A stretch of 64,000 bases of DNA from Aquabacterium fontiphilum (lineage in GTDB: Bacteria; Pseudomonadota; Gammaproteobacteria; Burkholderiales; Burkholderiaceae_C): positions 62,001 to 126,000 of the forward strand of contig NZ_JAAAPN010000004.1 of assembly GCF_009909205.1 (NCBI RefSeq), given 5' to 3'. Below, piece by piece: positions 46,330-55,754 of this stretch (position 1 is its first letter; every line of letters starts with the position of its first letter). The notes below the pieces were generated by a model. It saw nothing but the letters and a program-made list of their open reading frames with translations. It was not told where the DNA came from and did not search any database. The position numbers and the translations under genes were made by a program.

Positions 46330-47886
46330 TCACTCCATCGAGGCGGGCACCATCGTCCATTGCTGGCGCACGTCGCCGCGGCCATCGACGCTTTCGAGGT
46401 GCACTGGGAAGCCCCAGAGTCGCGCCACGTGCTTGAGCACCTCGCGCGTGCCATCGTTCAGCGGCCGGCCATTGTGCTGGGTGTGGCGCAGCGTCAGCGA
46501 GCGGTCGCCCCGCAGGTTCACGCTCCAGACCTGGATATTGGGCTCACGACTGCCGAGGTCGTACTGACGGGACAGCGTTTCGCGCAAGCGGCGGTAGCCG
46601 CTGTCGTCGTGGATGGCACTGACCTCGTACTCGCTGTCGTCTTCTTCGTCGCGGATGGCGAACAGCCGGAAGTCGCGCATCACCTTGGGGCTGAGGAACT
46701 GGCCGATGAAGCTCTCATCTTTGAAATTCCGCATGGCGTAATCCAGGGTCTTCAGCCACGCATGCGCCCCTTTTGACGTACCGACAGCGGAGCCCGCGAA
46801 ATCCGGGAACCAGGCCCGGTCTTCGTCGGTCGGGGCCTCGCAAATGCGCTTGAGGTCGGTGTACATCGCAAAGCCCAGCGCATAGGGGTTGAGCCCGCTG
46901 TAAGCCCGGTGCCCCACCGGCGGCTGGTAGACCACATTGGTGTGCGATTGCAGCCACTCGAGCATGATGCCGTCGGTCAACCAACCGTCGTCGTACATCG
47001 TGTTGAGCAGTGTGTAGTGCCAGAAGGTCGCCCAGCCCTCGTTCATCACCTGCGTCTGGCGCTGCGGGTAGAAATACTGGGCGATCTTGCGCACGATGCG
47101 CACAATCTCGCGCTGCCAGGGCTCCAACAATGGCGCATTCTTCTCGATGAAGTAGAGCAAGTTCTCCTGAGGCTCGGCCGGGAAGCGCTTGACGGCCTCC
47201 TCTTCCGGGCGATCCGCCCGCCGCGGCAGCGTGCGCCACAAGTCATTGACCTGCTGCTGCAGATAAGCCTCGCGCTCTTCGCGCCGCGCCAGTTCCTTGC
47301 TCAGCGAGAGCTTGCCCGGGCGTCGATAGCGGTCCACCCCATGGTTCTGCAACGCGTGACAGGAATCGAGAAACTCCTCGACCGCGTCAATGCCATGGCG
47401 CTCTTCGCACTGCGCGATGTAGTTCTTGGCGTAGACGAGGTAGTCGATGATCGACCCCGCATCCGTCCACATGCGAAACAGGTAATTGCCTTTGAAGAAG
47501 CTGTTGTGTCCGTAGGCCGCATGCGCGATCACCAGGGCCTGCATGGCCATGGTGTTCTCCTCCATCAGGTAGCTGATGCAGGGATTGGAGTTGATCACGA
47601 TCTCGTAGGCCAGCCCCATGTAGCCGCGGCGGTAGTTCTTCTCTGTGGCGATGAACTCCTTGCCATACGACCAGTGCCGGTAGTTCACCGGCATGCCCAC
47701 GCTGGCGTAGGCATCCATCATCTGCTCGGCGGTGATGATCTCGAGCTGGTTGGGATAGGTGTCCAGACCATAGCGCTGGGCCGTCGTGCGAATCACATGG
47801 TGGTAGGACTCGATGAGCTCGAACGACCAGTCTGACGGGCCGGGCAGCGGCTTGTCCAGGTGGGTGGGTGAAAGCAGCGCACTCAT
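46330..47886 (-). CDS. SpoVR family protein (YcgB)
   Basis: A protein of 518 residues, full length. The SpoVR family is named after a Bacillus sporulation gene, but in proteobacteria it is part of the PrkA-YeaH-YcgB stress module. Conserved stretches include SYLMEENTMAMQALVIAHAAYGHNSFFKGNY near 110 and MNEGWATFWHYTLLNTMYDDGW near 280, both His/Glu-rich and likely to bind metal. The molecular activity is unknown. The ATG overlaps the yeaH stop by 4 bp, so it is the third gene of the operon. Confidence 0.94.
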   Translation of the reverse strand: MSALLSPTHLDKPLPGPSDWSFELIESYHHVIRTTAQRYGLDTYPNQLEIITAEQMMDAYASVGMPVNYRHWSYGKEFIATEKNYRRGYMGLAYEIVINSNPCISYLMEENTMAMQALVIAHAAYGHNSFFKGNYLFRMWTDAGSIIDYLVYAKNYIAQCEERHGIDAVEEFLDSCHALQNHGVDRYRRPGKLSLSKELARREEREAYLQQQVNDLWRTLPRRADRPEEEAVKRFPAEPQENLLYFIEKNAPLLEPWQREIVRIVRKIAQYFYPQRQTQVMNEGWATFWHYTLLNTMYDDGWLTDGIMLEWLQSHTNVVYQPPVGHRAYSGLNPYALGFAMYTDLKRICEAPTDEDRAWFPDFAGSAVGTSKGAHAWLKTLDYAMRNFKDESFIGQFLSPKVMRDFRLFAIRDEEDDSEYEVSAIHDDSGYRRLRETLSRQYDLGSREPNIQVWSVNLRGDRSLTLRHTQHNGRPLNDGTREVLKHVARLWGFPVHLESVDGRGDVRQQWTMVPASME

Positions 47887-49184
47887 GCGTCCACTCCTTC
47901 CTTCTTGAACAGCTCCCTGAACACCGGATAGATCTGCGAGGCCTCCAGCACCTTGCGCATCGCGAAGTGTCTGTGGCTGTCAGCCAGCGCCATGTACTCG
48001 TCCCACAGGTTCTGCTCGGTCTGCGCCACCTGCACGTAAGCGAAATAGCGCACCAGCGGCAGGATCTTGTTGTCGAGGATCTCGCGGCAACGGCTCGAAT
48101 CGTGGTGCCAGTTGTCACCGTCGGATGCCTGCGCCACATACAGGTTCCACTCGCTGGTGGGGTAACGCGCCCGGATGATCTCGTCGAGCAAGACCAGCGC
48201 GCTGGAGACCACCGTGCCGCCCGTTTCCGTGGCGTGGAAGAACTCGTCTTCCGTCACCTCGGCTGCCTGGGTGTGGTGGCGGATGAAGACCAGCTCGATC
48301 TTGTCGTAATGCCGGGTGAGGAACAGGTAGAGCAGGATGAAGAAGCGTTTGGACAGCTCTTTGCGCTGCTCGTCCATCGAACCCGAGACGTCCATCACGC
48401 AGAACATCACCGCCTTGGTGGTCGGCACCGGCACCTTGACGCGGCTGCGATAACGCAGGTCGATCGGATCGAGGTAGGGAATGCCGGTCACCTTGCCCCG
48501 CAGGTGCTGCAGGCGCGCCTCGATGGCCTCGATCTCAGCCGCGCCTTCGCGCACCAGGGCCGCATCGCCGGTGTCCTCTGCGGTGCGCAGCTCGGCCAGG
48601 CGGGCTTCCAGCTCGCGCATTTCACGGCGGCTGCTGGCCCCCAATGCAATGCGGCGGCCCAGCGCGCCGCGCATCGAGCGCACCACGTGCAGGTTGTTGG
48701 GCGTGCCGTCGCTGGTGAAGCCTGCCCGGTGACTCTTCCACTCGGGCACCTCGGCAAGCGCCGTGCGCACGAGGTTGGGCAAAGCGAGGTCTTCGAAGAA
48801 GACCTGCATGAACTCTTCCTTGCTCAATGTGAAGACGAAATCATCTTCACCCTCGCCAGAGTCGCTGGCCTGCGAGCCACCACCGCCCTGCCCACCCTGG
48901 CCTTGCGGCTTCTCGATGCGGTCGCCCGCCACGTACTCGGTGTTGCCGGGGTGAACGACCTCGCGGGTGCCGCCGTCGCCGTGGCGAAACGTGGGTTCCG
49001 ACAGGTCCTTCTTCGGAATGGCGATGTCCTCGCCCTTCTCGATGTCGCGGATGCTGCGCCCGTTGATCGCGCGCTGCACGGCCTCGCGCACCTGCGTCTT
49101 GTAGCGACGCAGAAAGCGCTCGCGGTTGCCGATGGACTTGTTCTTCCCCGCGAGGCGTCTGTCGATGATGTGTTGACGAGTCAT
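47883..49184 (-). CDS. yeaH: DUF444 protein with von Willebrand A-like domain (YeaH/YhbH)
   Basis: A protein of 433 residues. An N-terminal helical and glycine-rich part (GGQGGGGSQASDSGEGEDD near 95-115) precedes a VWA-like domain, whose MIDAS motif is DVSGSMDEQ near residue 270. YeaH acts with the PrkA kinase (YeaG) in nutrient-starvation responses of E. coli; its role is not known in detail. It follows prkA by 48 bp and overlaps the spoVR gene by 4 bp. Confidence 0.94.
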   Translation of the reverse strand: MTRQHIIDRRLAGKNKSIGNRERFLRRYKTQVREAVQRAINGRSIRDIEKGEDIAIPKKDLSEPTFRHGDGGTREVVHPGNTEYVAGDRIEKPQGQGGQGGGGSQASDSGEGEDDFVFTLSKEEFMQVFFEDLALPNLVRTALAEVPEWKSHRAGFTSDGTPNNLHVVRSMRGALGRRIALGASSRREMRELEARLAELRTAEDTGDAALVREGAAEIEAIEARLQHLRGKVTGIPYLDPIDLRYRSRVKVPVPTTKAVMFCVMDVSGSMDEQRKELSKRFFILLYLFLTRHYDKIELVFIRHHTQAAEVTEDEFFHATETGGTVVSSALVLLDEIIRARYPTSEWNLYVAQASDGDNWHHDSSRCREILDNKILPLVRYFAYVQVAQTEQNLWDEYMALADSHRHFAMRKVLEASQIYPVFRELFKKEGVDA

Positions 49185-49232
49185 GTTGCTGTCCGCCGTT
49201 TCATCCGGTCAGTCGCGTCGCAGGGTCTGCCA

Positions 49233-51155
49233 TCAAGACGACTTTCGCACCCTCAGATACCACTCGCACAGCAGGCGAACCTGCTTGGGCGTGTAACCCT
49301 TCTCCACCATGCGGTTGACGAAATCCTCGTGCTTCTTGGCTTCGTCCGCGCTGGCCTTGGCGTTGAAGCTGATGACCGGCAACAGCTCTTCCGTGTTGCT
49401 GAACATCTTCTTCTCGATCACCGTACGCAGCTTCTCGTAGCTGGTCCACAGCGGGTTCTTGCCACCGTTGTTGGCCCGGGCCCGCAACACGAAATTGACG
49501 ATCTCGTTGCGGAAGTCCTTGGGGTTGGCGATGCCGGCCGGTTTCTCGATCTTCTCCAGCTCGGCGTTCAGCGCCGCGCGGTCGAAGATCTCGCCCGTAT
49601 CCGGATCGCGGAACTCCTGATCCTGGATCCAGTAGTCGGCGTACGTCACATAACGGTCGAAGATGTTCTGGCCGTACTCGGAGTAGCTCTCCAGATACGC
49701 GGTCTGGATCTCCTTGCCAATGAACTCGGCATAGCGCGGCGCCAGCATCTCCTTGATGTAGGCGATGTACTTTTGCTCGGTCTCGGCAGGGAACTGCTCG
49801 CGCTCGATCTGTTGCTCCAGCACATACATCAGGTGCACCGGGTTGGCAGCGACCTCCGTGCTGTCGAAGTTGAAGACCTTGGAAATGATCTTGAACGCAA
49901 AGCGCGTGGAGATGCCACTCATGCCCTCGTCGACGCCCGCATAGTCGCGGTACTCCTGGATGGACTTGGCCTTCGGGTCGGTGTCCTTGAGGTTCTCGCC
50001 ATCGTAGACCTGCATCTTGCTGAAGATGCTCGAGTTCTCAGGCTCCTTCAAGCGGGTCAGTACAGCGAACTGGCTCATCATCTTGAGCGTGCCGGGCGCA
50101 CAGGGCGCCTGAGACAGCGACGAGGTACGAATCAGCTTTTCGTAGATTTTGATCTCTTCGCTGACGCGCAGGCAGTATGGCACCTTGACGATGTAGATCC
50201 GGTCGAGGAAGGCCTCATTGTTCTTGTTGTTGCGGAAGGCCTTCCACTCGCTTTCGTTCGAGTGGGCCAGTACGACGCCATCGAAGGGGATGGCACCGAA
50301 ACCCTCGGTACCCTTGAAGTTGCCCTCTTGGGTGGCCGTCAACAGCGGGTGCAGCACCTTGATGGGCGCCTTGAACATTTCCACGAACTCGAGCAGGCCC
50401 TGGTTGGCCAGACACAGGCCCCCGGAGTAGCTGTAGGCGTCCGGGTCGTCCTGGGCATAGGTTTCGAGCTTGCGGATGTCGACCTTGCCGACCAGCGAGC
50501 TGATGTCCTGGTTGTTCTCGTCGCCCGGCTCGGTCTTGGCGATGCCCACCTGCTTGAGGATGCTGGGGTAGCGCTTGACCACCTTGAACTGGCGGATGTC
50601 GCCACCGAACTCCTCCAGCCGCTTGACGGCCCAGGGGCTCAGGATGCGCTGCAGGTAACGGCGGGGAATGCCGTATTCCTTCTCGAGGATGGGGCCGTCT
50701 TCGGCTGGGTCGAACAAGCCCAGCGGAGACTCGTTCACCGGCGAGCCCTTGATGGCGTAGAACGGCACCCTCTCGGCCAACAGTTTCAGGCGCTCGGCTA
50801 TGGACGACTTGCCGCCGCCCACAGGGCCCAGCAGATACAGAATCTGTTTCTTTTCTTCCAGGCCTTGTGCGGCATGCCGGAAGTAGCTCACCACCTGCTC
50901 GATGGCGTCTTCCATGCCGTAGAACTCTTCGAAGGCCGGGTAGATCTTGATGACCTTGTTCGCAAAGATGCGCGACAGGCGCGGATCATTGCGGGTGTCG
51001 ATCATCTGCGGCTCGCCAATGGCCTGCAGCATCCGCTCTGCAGCGGTCGCGTAGGCCATCTTGTCGCGTTTGCAGATCTCGAGGTACTCCTCGAGGGTGT
51101 ACTCCTCTTCGCGCGTTCGCTCGTAACGGGCTGCGAAGTTGCTGATCACGTCCAT
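49233..51155 (-). CDS. prkA: PrkA-family serine protein kinase (YeaG)
   Basis: A protein of 640 residues, full length. An N-terminal AAA-type domain holds the Walker A LGPVGGGKSSIAERLK near 108-124 and the conserved AHSNESEWKAF near 297. A kinase-like C-terminal domain follows; PrkA proteins phosphorylate serine in a 60 kDa protein, and some act as AAA+ proteases. GGAGG lies 4-5 nt before the ATG. It starts a three-gene unit with yeaH and spoVR. In enterobacteria this module is controlled by stationary-phase and nitrogen signals; no matching promoter could be confirmed here. Confidence 0.96.
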   Translation of the reverse strand: MDVISNFAARYERTREEEYTLEEYLEICKRDKMAYATAAERMLQAIGEPQMIDTRNDPRLSRIFANKVIKIYPAFEEFYGMEDAIEQVVSYFRHAAQGLEEKKQILYLLGPVGGGKSSIAERLKLLAERVPFYAIKGSPVNESPLGLFDPAEDGPILEKEYGIPRRYLQRILSPWAVKRLEEFGGDIRQFKVVKRYPSILKQVGIAKTEPGDENNQDISSLVGKVDIRKLETYAQDDPDAYSYSGGLCLANQGLLEFVEMFKAPIKVLHPLLTATQEGNFKGTEGFGAIPFDGVVLAHSNESEWKAFRNNKNNEAFLDRIYIVKVPYCLRVSEEIKIYEKLIRTSSLSQAPCAPGTLKMMSQFAVLTRLKEPENSSIFSKMQVYDGENLKDTDPKAKSIQEYRDYAGVDEGMSGISTRFAFKIISKVFNFDSTEVAANPVHLMYVLEQQIEREQFPAETEQKYIAYIKEMLAPRYAEFIGKEIQTAYLESYSEYGQNIFDRYVTYADYWIQDQEFRDPDTGEIFDRAALNAELEKIEKPAGIANPKDFRNEIVNFVLRARANNGGKNPLWTSYEKLRTVIEKKMFSNTEELLPVISFNAKASADEAKKHEDFVNRMVEKGYTPKQVRLLCEWYLRVRKSS

Positions 51156-51413
51156 ACCGACCTCCGAACCATCGCCTGGAACACGGATGCCGCTGGGTGG
51201 GGCCGGATCTGCCTGGTGAACCGGCGCGACCGCTGCTGCATCGCCTTGACACCAAAGATCGAGGAAATCGTCATTGCGGCATCGCGGGACTAGACCCGCT
51301 TTCGCCTACCACTTTGACGGCTTCGTTGTTGACTATCTTGCACCTTTTTTGGCCTTTGCGTGCGGCACGTGAACAACAGACCCCGGTTTCGTGCGGTCTG
51401 CACTCCGCCTGAG

Positions 51414-53978
51414 TCAGGTATTGCTGGTCGCGCGCACCTCTTCCATGCAGGTCAACCCGGCCAGCACCTTCTCGATGCCGTCCTGGCGCAGCGTGCGCAT
51501 GCCATGGCGCATCGCCTCGTTTTGCAGCTCGTCGGCGCGCGAGCCTGTCTGAATCAGGCGGCGCAGTTCCCGGTCGACCTCCATCAGCTCATGGATGGCC
51601 ACGCGGCCCTTGAAGCCCGTGTGGCTGCAATGTTCGCAGCCGGTGTTGGTGTAGTGCATGAGTTGGCCTTCCTTGCCGAAGCGGCGTACCCAGTCTTCCA
51701 GCACCGCGTCGTGCGTCGGGGCAGTGCCGTCCTTAGGAAAGGCCTGCAGATACTCCTGCAGCAGGTCTTCCACCGCTTCAGGGCTGGCCGGCTCTTCGAC
51801 GCGACACGACGTACACAGCCGACGCACCAGCCGCTGCGCGATCACGCACAGCAGCGCGTCGGCAAAGCTGAACGGGTCCATGCCCATGTCGAGCAGACGG
51901 GTCACGGTCTCGGGCGCACTGTTGGTGTGCAGCGTGGTGAGCACCAGGTGGCCGGTCAACGAGGCCTCGATGCCCATGGTCGCCGTCTCGTGGTCGCGCA
52001 TTTCGCCGATCATGATGACGTCCGGATCAGCCCGGAGAAAAGCCCGCAGCGCCTTGGCAAACGTCCAGTCGATCTTGGGGTTGACCTGAACCTGGCGCAA
52101 GCCTGGCTGGGTGATCTCAACGGGGTCTTCCGCCGTCCAGATCTTGCGCTCGGGCACGTTGATGTAACTGAGCGCCGAATGCAGCGTGGTCGTCTTGCCC
52201 GAGCCGGTGGGGCCCACGCAGAGGATCAGGCCATAGGGCCGCTCCAATGCCTCCTTGAAGCGGCTGAGGTTGACGGGGCTCAGACCCAGCTTGTCCAGCG
52301 GCATCGGTTTGGCCGAACTCAGCAACCGCATCACGATGTCTTCCAGACCGTTGTTGGTCGGGATGGTGGCCACGCGCAGCTCGATGCGGTATTGGGGGAC
52401 GAAGCGCGCAAAGTTGATCTTGCCGTCCTGTGGCTTGCGCCGCTCGGAGATGTCCAGATCGCACATGATCTTGATGCGGGCGATCACGGCGCTGCGGTAG
52501 TTGTGCGGCAGCTCCAGGTAGGGCACGAGCAGCCCGTCCTTGCGGAAGCGGATCTTGACCTTTTCGCGTCCGGGATGACACTCGATGTGGATGTCGGAGA
52601 CGCCTTGCGAGTAGGCCTCGACAATCATGGTGTTGATCAGCCGCACGAGCGAGTTGTCGCTCTGCTCGATGGATTTCTCGTCCTCGGGGCCCAGCACGTC
52701 CATGCCCTCGCGCTCCAGGCTTTCGACCAGCTTGCCGGAATCCAGCGCGTCGAAATCCACATTGGGCAGATGGGTGTCCTTGAAGGCGAGAGACGACACA
52801 TCGGCGCCCAGCTTGCCGTAGGCATCGCGCAGGGCCAGCTCCAGCTGTAGCGACTGCGCCAGCACGGGCACGACCTTGCACTGGGTGATGAACTCGAGTT
52901 CGGACAGCGTGAGGCGTTTGCTCGGGTCTTCCACCGCCACCACCAGGGTGGAGTCGCGCGCCATGAGCGGCACCACCGTCAGCCGTGCCGCGACGTTGAA
53001 CGGCACCTTGTTCAGCGCATCAGGGTCAATCGGGAAGCGGTTGAGGTCGACCAGCGGGTAGCCCATCTTGCGCGCCAGCGCCTGCAGCAGATCCTGCCGG
53101 GTGATGAGGCCCAGGCGCACCAACAGCTCTCCCAGCGGCACCGCACGGTCGCTTTGCTGCTGACTCAGCGCCTCGTGGAGCTCGTCTTCCGTGATCAGCC
53201 CCATGGCAATCAACGCCTCGCCGATGCGCACCATGGGCATGCGGCTCTGCGCCTCGATGGCCTGTGTGAGCTGCTCCGGCGTGGTGACCAGCTGGGTCAG
53301 CAACGCGTCGCCCACGCGGGCCGCGCGAGGCGTCACGGGCGCCGCGGGGGCGGCGGCGGTCGCCACAGGCGGGGCGACGGCCTCGGGAGGCAAGGCAGGC
53401 ACGGCGAAGGGATCTGGCTGTGCGTCGTGCGGCGCAGCATCCTGAAACTCGGCCTGGGCGATGACCTCGCGTGGGACGAACAAGCGCACGACAGCACCGT
53501 GCTCGTCAATCGGCGGGAACAGGAAACAGCCGAACTCGCGCTCGACATGGCCAATGGTTTCGCCGGCCAGCACATCGCCGTTGTTCAGTGCGATGCGGTA
53601 GGTGCTCACGGGCCGCTCGCTGCCATCTTGCAGCGGCATCAGCCCGCTGGCCACCGTGTCGCGCGGCACGATGGCCCGGGTCAGCCGCAGACACTGGAAG
53701 TGGCCAAAGCGCAGCGGCATGGTGGTGCGGGCAGGCGGCACCTGGATGTGGGCCACGAGTTGTTCAGGGACGAAAAAGTTCAGCCGCCCGTGCATGACCC
53801 GCCCGTTGAGGCCGACGATGTCGCAAGGCTCGTGGTGGTGTTGCGCCTGCGCCCGGGGGTAGGCGTCAAACGGCGGCATGGGCCAGACAAAGCCCTCTGG
53901 CTCGAATGTGGCCGAGGGCGTCGCCGGCTCCCATTCGAGGGTGGCGGCATCCAGCGCTTGCGGTCGTGTATCAGACAT
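51414..53978 (-). CDS. orphan GspE/PilB-type secretion ATPase with three MshEN-type motifs
   Basis: A protein of 854 residues. Residues 45-180 hold two beta-rich modules (around CDIVGLNGRVMHGRLNFF and YRIALNNGDVLAGETIGH) not found in classical GspE. Three motifs of the MshEN type, each starting with an (R/P)xG pattern, follow at 221-244, 251-274 and 281-304. In MshE such motifs bind c-di-GMP in pairs. The ATPase has Walker A GPTGSGKTT at 589-597, Walker B DPDVIMIGEMRD at 651-662 and zinc cysteines 722, 725, 781 and 784. No pilus or type II genes are adjacent. The ATG at 53978 has GGAAGGAA upstream. Confidence 0.9.
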   Translation of the reverse strand: MSDTRPQALDAATLEWEPATPSATFEPEGFVWPMPPFDAYPRAQAQHHHEPCDIVGLNGRVMHGRLNFFVPEQLVAHIQVPPARTTMPLRFGHFQCLRLTRAIVPRDTVASGLMPLQDGSERPVSTYRIALNNGDVLAGETIGHVEREFGCFLFPPIDEHGAVVRLFVPREVIAQAEFQDAAPHDAQPDPFAVPALPPEAVAPPVATAAAPAAPVTPRAARVGDALLTQLVTTPEQLTQAIEAQSRMPMVRIGEALIAMGLITEDELHEALSQQQSDRAVPLGELLVRLGLITRQDLLQALARKMGYPLVDLNRFPIDPDALNKVPFNVAARLTVVPLMARDSTLVVAVEDPSKRLTLSELEFITQCKVVPVLAQSLQLELALRDAYGKLGADVSSLAFKDTHLPNVDFDALDSGKLVESLEREGMDVLGPEDEKSIEQSDNSLVRLINTMIVEAYSQGVSDIHIECHPGREKVKIRFRKDGLLVPYLELPHNYRSAVIARIKIMCDLDISERRKPQDGKINFARFVPQYRIELRVATIPTNNGLEDIVMRLLSSAKPMPLDKLGLSPVNLSRFKEALERPYGLILCVGPTGSGKTTTLHSALSYINVPERKIWTAEDPVEITQPGLRQVQVNPKIDWTFAKALRAFLRADPDVIMIGEMRDHETATMGIEASLTGHLVLTTLHTNSAPETVTRLLDMGMDPFSFADALLCVIAQRLVRRLCTSCRVEEPASPEAVEDLLQEYLQAFPKDGTAPTHDAVLEDWVRRFGKEGQLMHYTNTGCEHCSHTGFKGRVAIHELMEVDRELRRLIQTGSRADELQNEAMRHGMRTLRQDGIEKVLAGLTCMEEVRATSNT

Positions 53979-54109
53979 CGTGTTCCTTCCAGCACGCGCG
54001 CCGCCGGCCCAGGCGAACGCCACGCGCATGCTCCCTGCATCCTATGAAAATCTGACACCACAGGAGAGCAGAAAAACGACAGAATCGAGGCACATTCCCC
54101 GTCAGCACC

Positions 54110-54862
54110 ATGCACCACACTGACCGCGACCCATCCCCACTCGGGGCGATCCCCAGGGTGTTCGTCGACCTGCCTCCTGCGTTGGGCCCACAGGCCACAT
54201 TCGGCCGCTCGCTGTGGTCCCTCCTTCCGAAGGACACGGCCCTGCACCTGGAAGATCCGATGAGTGCGTGGCCAGACGGTGCGCTGGTGTCGCTGACCTG
54301 GCGCTGCGCGCCCGACGACGTGCCGGCACCAGCCGGCCGGGCCGCCGCGCTGGTGTGGACCGAGCCCACCGAGGCTGCCAGGCAAGACTGGGCGCTGGCC
54401 ATGCGCGCCTGGCAGACCGCTCACCCCGGGCTGACCGGGCTGTTGCGCCCCACCGCCTTGCCGGAGCCCGGCGACCATCGGGGCCTGGAGTCGCTGGTGG
54501 CGCTGAGCCTGCAGACAGGCTGCCCGCTGGCGGTCGACCTGCACGAGGCGCTGCTGCGGGCCCACGCCGCCGTCCGTGACACCCACGCCGCGATGGCGCT
54601 GGTGCGGCAGACGGTGAACCAGCTTCCCGGCACCTGTGTGGGCCGCCTGGAAATCGGCGGACAACAGCGCTGGCACGAGCCGGTCGCTCAGGCCGATCAA
54701 CGCGTGCCCGACGCGCTGTGGGATCTGGTGGATGAGCTGTGCACCCATTGGGGGCCCAAGCCCTTGCGCATCAAATGGCAAGGCCCGGCGCCAGCCCCCG
54801 CCGTGCTGGCCGACGAGGCGAGGCTGGCCCACCAGGCGTTCAGTCGCGCGGACGGAAGCTGA
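54110..54862 (+). CDS. uncharacterised protein, possibly a degenerate DUF692-like barrel
   Basis: A soluble protein of 250 residues without signal peptide. The C-terminal part VPDALWDLVDELCTHWGPKPL, then an IKWQ, resembles the end of DUF692 (multinuclear iron oxidase) proteins, where this reads VPDxVWxLYxxxL and LIEWD. The central GCPLAVDLHEALLRAH echoes the DUF692 LLDVNN strand. The usual metal ligands are replaced (Glu181 where histidine is expected, Lys222 for glutamate), so an inactive relative is possible. The match is by pattern only. It is divergent from the secretion ATPase and its end overlaps tolA by 23 bp. Confidence 0.55.
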   Translation: MHHTDRDPSPLGAIPRVFVDLPPALGPQATFGRSLWSLLPKDTALHLEDPMSAWPDGALVSLTWRCAPDDVPAPAGRAAALVWTEPTEAARQDWALAMRAWQTAHPGLTGLLRPTALPEPGDHRGLESLVALSLQTGCPLAVDLHEALLRAHAAVRDTHAAMALVRQTVNQLPGTCVGRLEIGGQQRWHEPVAQADQRVPDALWDLVDELCTHWGPKPLRIKWQGPAPAPAVLADEARLAHQAFSRADGS

Positions 54863-55751
54863 TCTCGATCACCTGGGGCACCCGCCCCTGCTCGTTGGCA
54901 GGCAGCACCTCGGTGCGTTCGATGGCCCGCAGGACCGCCGCATCCCAGGCGGGAACGCCAGAGGCACTCACGAGCCGGCTCGACAGGATGCGCCCGTCCG
55001 GCCCGCAGCGCAGCTCGACCACGGCCACCGGGTTGCCCTGGATCAGATCGGTAAAGACGATGTGCGGCTTGATGCGCGCCTTGATGCGCCCGGCGTAGTT
55101 GTCACTCGGCCCGGCCGTGCGAGCGTCGCTGCCCGTGCTGTCCAGAGATCCAAGTTCGGACATCATGCGCGCCATGTGGGCCTTGCGCTGCGCTTCGCGT
55201 TCGGCTGCTGTGGGCCCTGGCGGCGTGGCCGGCGCTTTCGGCTCGGCGCGCGTCGGCTCCCTGGGCGCAGGCTTCGGCTCAGGTCGGGGCTCCGGGCGGG
55301 GCGGGGGCTCGGGGGCCGGCTTGGGCGGTGGCTGCACCTGCCGCTTGGGCGGCGTGCTCTCGAACACCTCCACCGGCGGCTTGGGCTTGGGCGGCTTCTT
55401 GGGCTCGGGTGCCACGACGATGTCAGGCTTCGGCGCTGGCGGGGGTGGGGGCTCCGGTGCCGGCTTGGGCGGGGGGGCCGGCGTAGGCCTGGGCGGCTCA
55501 GCAACAGGCTGGGGGCGGGGCGCTGGTGCCGGCGGCGGGGGGGGCGGCGCGGCCACGGTCGGGACCTCGGCCCAGACCTCGGCTTCGGCCACCTGCACCT
55601 CGGTGACCTTCCAGCTCACACCCAGGGCGAGCGCGCCGACCAGCAACAGGTGCGCGCCAACCGCCATGACCGCCCCCTGACGCAAGGGCTCGTTGGTCTG
55701 CGGGCGCAAGAGACGACCTTCAGGCACGGCAGGCGTCCAGGGCGACACCAT
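54840..55751 (-). CDS. tolA: TolA with a proline-rich periplasmic linker
   Basis: A protein of 303 residues. One membrane helix (about 28-47) anchors it in the inner membrane, where it is driven by TolQ/TolR. The linker (about 65-205) is a long run of PP, PAP, PKP and PEP units, not the Ala/Lys-rich helix of E. coli TolA. The C-terminal domain contains RIKARIKPHIVF, VELRCGPDGRILS and SASGVPAWDAAVLRAIERTE, typical of TolA/TonB-type C-domains. Its position after tolQ and tolR supports TolA over TonB. It starts 3 bp after the tolR stop and is convergent, overlapping by 23 bp, with the plus-strand gene. Confidence 0.9.
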   Translation of the reverse strand: MVSPWTPAVPEGRLLRPQTNEPLRQGAVMAVGAHLLLVGALALGVSWKVTEVQVAEAEVWAEVPTVAAPPPPPPAPAPRPQPVAEPPRPTPAPPPKPAPEPPPPPAPKPDIVVAPEPKKPPKPKPPVEVFESTPPKRQVQPPPKPAPEPPPRPEPRPEPKPAPREPTRAEPKAPATPPGPTAAEREAQRKAHMARMMSELGSLDSTGSDARTAGPSDNYAGRIKARIKPHIVFTDLIQGNPVAVVELRCGPDGRILSSRLVSASGVPAWDAAVLRAIERTEVLPANEQGRVPQVIEISFRPRD

Positions 55752-55754
55752 GGA

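Noticed and set aside
47868-51293. A 1141-codon open frame on the plus strand, opposite spoVR, yeaH and prkA
   Set aside because: It mirrors the third-position GC bias of three well-recognised genes on the other strand, has no recognisable domain and is rich in His, Val, Leu and Arg as such shadow frames are.
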